From: Calothrix sp. CSU_2_0
GTDB lineage: Bacteria > Cyanobacteriota > Cyanobacteriia > Cyanobacteriales > Nostocaceae
Assembly (NCBI GenBank): GCA_012034595.1
Contig: JAAUPE010000016.1
Location: 1-64,000, forward strand
Reading direction: 5' to 3'
DNA length: 64,000 nucleotides
In this document: positions 62,843 to 64,000 of the stretch, piece after piece
How the letters are laid out: every line of letters begins with the position of its first letter
Numbering within the stretch: the stretch's first letter is position 1
The notes under the pieces: model-generated
Told to the model about the DNA's origin: nothing
What the model saw: the letters and a program-made list of their open reading frames with translations, nothing else
Databases searched by the model: none
Made by a program: the position numbers and the translations under genes

Positions 62843-63343
62843 GTGATGATAGGTTTAATGAATTCACAAAACAGCGTGGTCAATGCCACAGCAGCGATAA
62901 AGACTCTAGCAAGGGCAATAATGGTAGCTGGTGGTGATTTTTCATTACTTTTAGCTTGTTGTAACTCTCCAAAACGGCAACAAGACATCCTGAGTTTGTT
63001 AAAGGAATATTCACCGGTTGATATTCGAGAAATTATTATTCCTCCAAGCAGTGAGACGCTGTACACAACCATTAATGCAACAATCGGTTCATCTCAGCCA
63101 GAAGCTTTAATGATAACGGGTTTAGAGTCGGTAACTGCGATTAATCAGCTAATTGTTTCGACTAACTTGATGCGTGATGAGTTACGGAAACAGTTTCAGT
63201 TTCCTTTGGTGTTATGGGTTAATGATGATATTTTGCGAAGACTAATTTGGTTAGCACCGGATTTGAAAGATTGGGCAGCGTGTACAATCCGGTTTGATGT
63301 CACTCAAGTACAGCTAGCTAAAGTACAGGCAATCTCAGCTTAA
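62843..63343 (+). CDS. Stand-alone protein resembling the N-terminal region of large TPR/ATPase proteins
   Basis: EALMITGLESVTAINQLIVSTNLMRDELRKQFQFPLVLWVNDDILRRLIWLAPDLKDWAACTIRF. Confidence 0.6.
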   Translation: MMIGLMNSQNSVVNATAAIKTLARAIMVAGGDFSLLLACCNSPKRQQDILSLLKEYSPVDIREIIIPPSSETLYTTINATIGSSQPEALMITGLESVTAINQLIVSTNLMRDELRKQFQFPLVLWVNDDILRRLIWLAPDLKDWAACTIRFDVTQVQLAKVQAISA

Positions 63344-63761
63344 TTAAGTATATTTACTGAATAATGTGCCGCAAGCGTTAAGCTTACGAAAGTTTGCTGC
63401 TCTTGATGCATATCCATCGCGAATCCCTGTATTAATACCAGATATAGCCATTAAATATATAAATATATAGTGAAGCTCGTTCATTCTTTGTAAATTTCTT
63501 GTAAAAGTCAAGGAACAAAGTGTGAGTGAGCTTGCGTCTATTTTTTCATCAAGCAAAGCAGTTGAAGTTGAAAAAAACTAGTTAAAGTTTTTATCCCGAA
63601 CAGTTCTAATCTGAACGGAAATATCTTTAGTCTTCTACGATTTGTCGCTTTTCTTTGTGATTTGCTCTTGATGCTAATTCTTTTAATAGTTGTTCTATAA
63701 CTATTTATTTGCGATAGAAAACTAATCCCCAATGTTCAATAACTATATTCTATTACTAAAT

Positions 63762-64000
63762 ATGAAAACCAATATCAAAAATAGTCCGACTTCACTACTT
63801 ATCGCCAACCAACAAAGAGTTATTACTGCTTTGGTATTAAGTGGTATCTTATCGATTAGTAGCAGTATAAGTCTGATTAAAAGTGCGACGGCTTCACCAT
63901 TAAATTCGACAATCTCAGTCACAAAAGAAAACATTAAAGAGAAAGCTCCTGTTAAACGTTTACCTCGTCAAGTTGCTAATGCAATTTTTCAAGATTTATC
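63762..64000 (+). CDS. Partial hypothetical protein running off the window
   Basis: Open frame MKTNIKNSPTSLLIANQQRVITALVLSGILSISSSISLIKSATASP... continues to the window end; N-terminal hydrophobic segment. Confidence 0.6.
   Translation, partial: MKTNIKNSPTSLLIANQQRVITALVLSGILSISSSISLIKSATASPLNSTISVTKENIKEKAPVKRLPRQVANAIFQDL

Noticed and set aside
1-64000. tRNA or rRNA genes
   Set aside because: No convincing T-arm/acceptor combination or conserved rRNA segment was found by eye; a tRNAscan run would be needed to exclude them.

Overview
Cyanobacterial chromosome segment, probably from a heterocyst-forming Nostocales strain: HIP1 (GCGATCGC) sites are abundant, period-7 tandem repeats fill many intergenic gaps, and housekeeping genes include rlmN, uvrC, tadA, glpX, hemA, fmt and a tiny psaM. 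The main accessory block (about 33.9-50.8 kb, minus strand) matches the heterocyst envelope polysaccharide (HEP) island: O-antigen-ligase-like protein, glycosyltransferases, HepA-like ABC exporter, HepC-like sugar transferase, Wzc-like protein, RfbC/RfbG/RfbF-type CDP-sugar genes and a decayed L-2-hydroxyglutarate oxidase fragment. A TerY-P-like triad (kinase-TPR, PP2C, vWA) lies at 52-56 kb. The most unusual signals are: (1) two nuclease-less relics with paired bulged terminal hairpins that look like IS200/IS605-type, HEARO/omegaRNA-like elements (24.4-24.77 kb and 28.87-29.28 kb); (2) four convincing single-base frameshifts in otherwise conserved genes, three of them within about 10 nt of a HIP1 site; (3) many intergenic arrays that keep a 7-bp period although their motifs differ. 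Assignments come from reading the sequence and remembered family knowledge; no searches were run.
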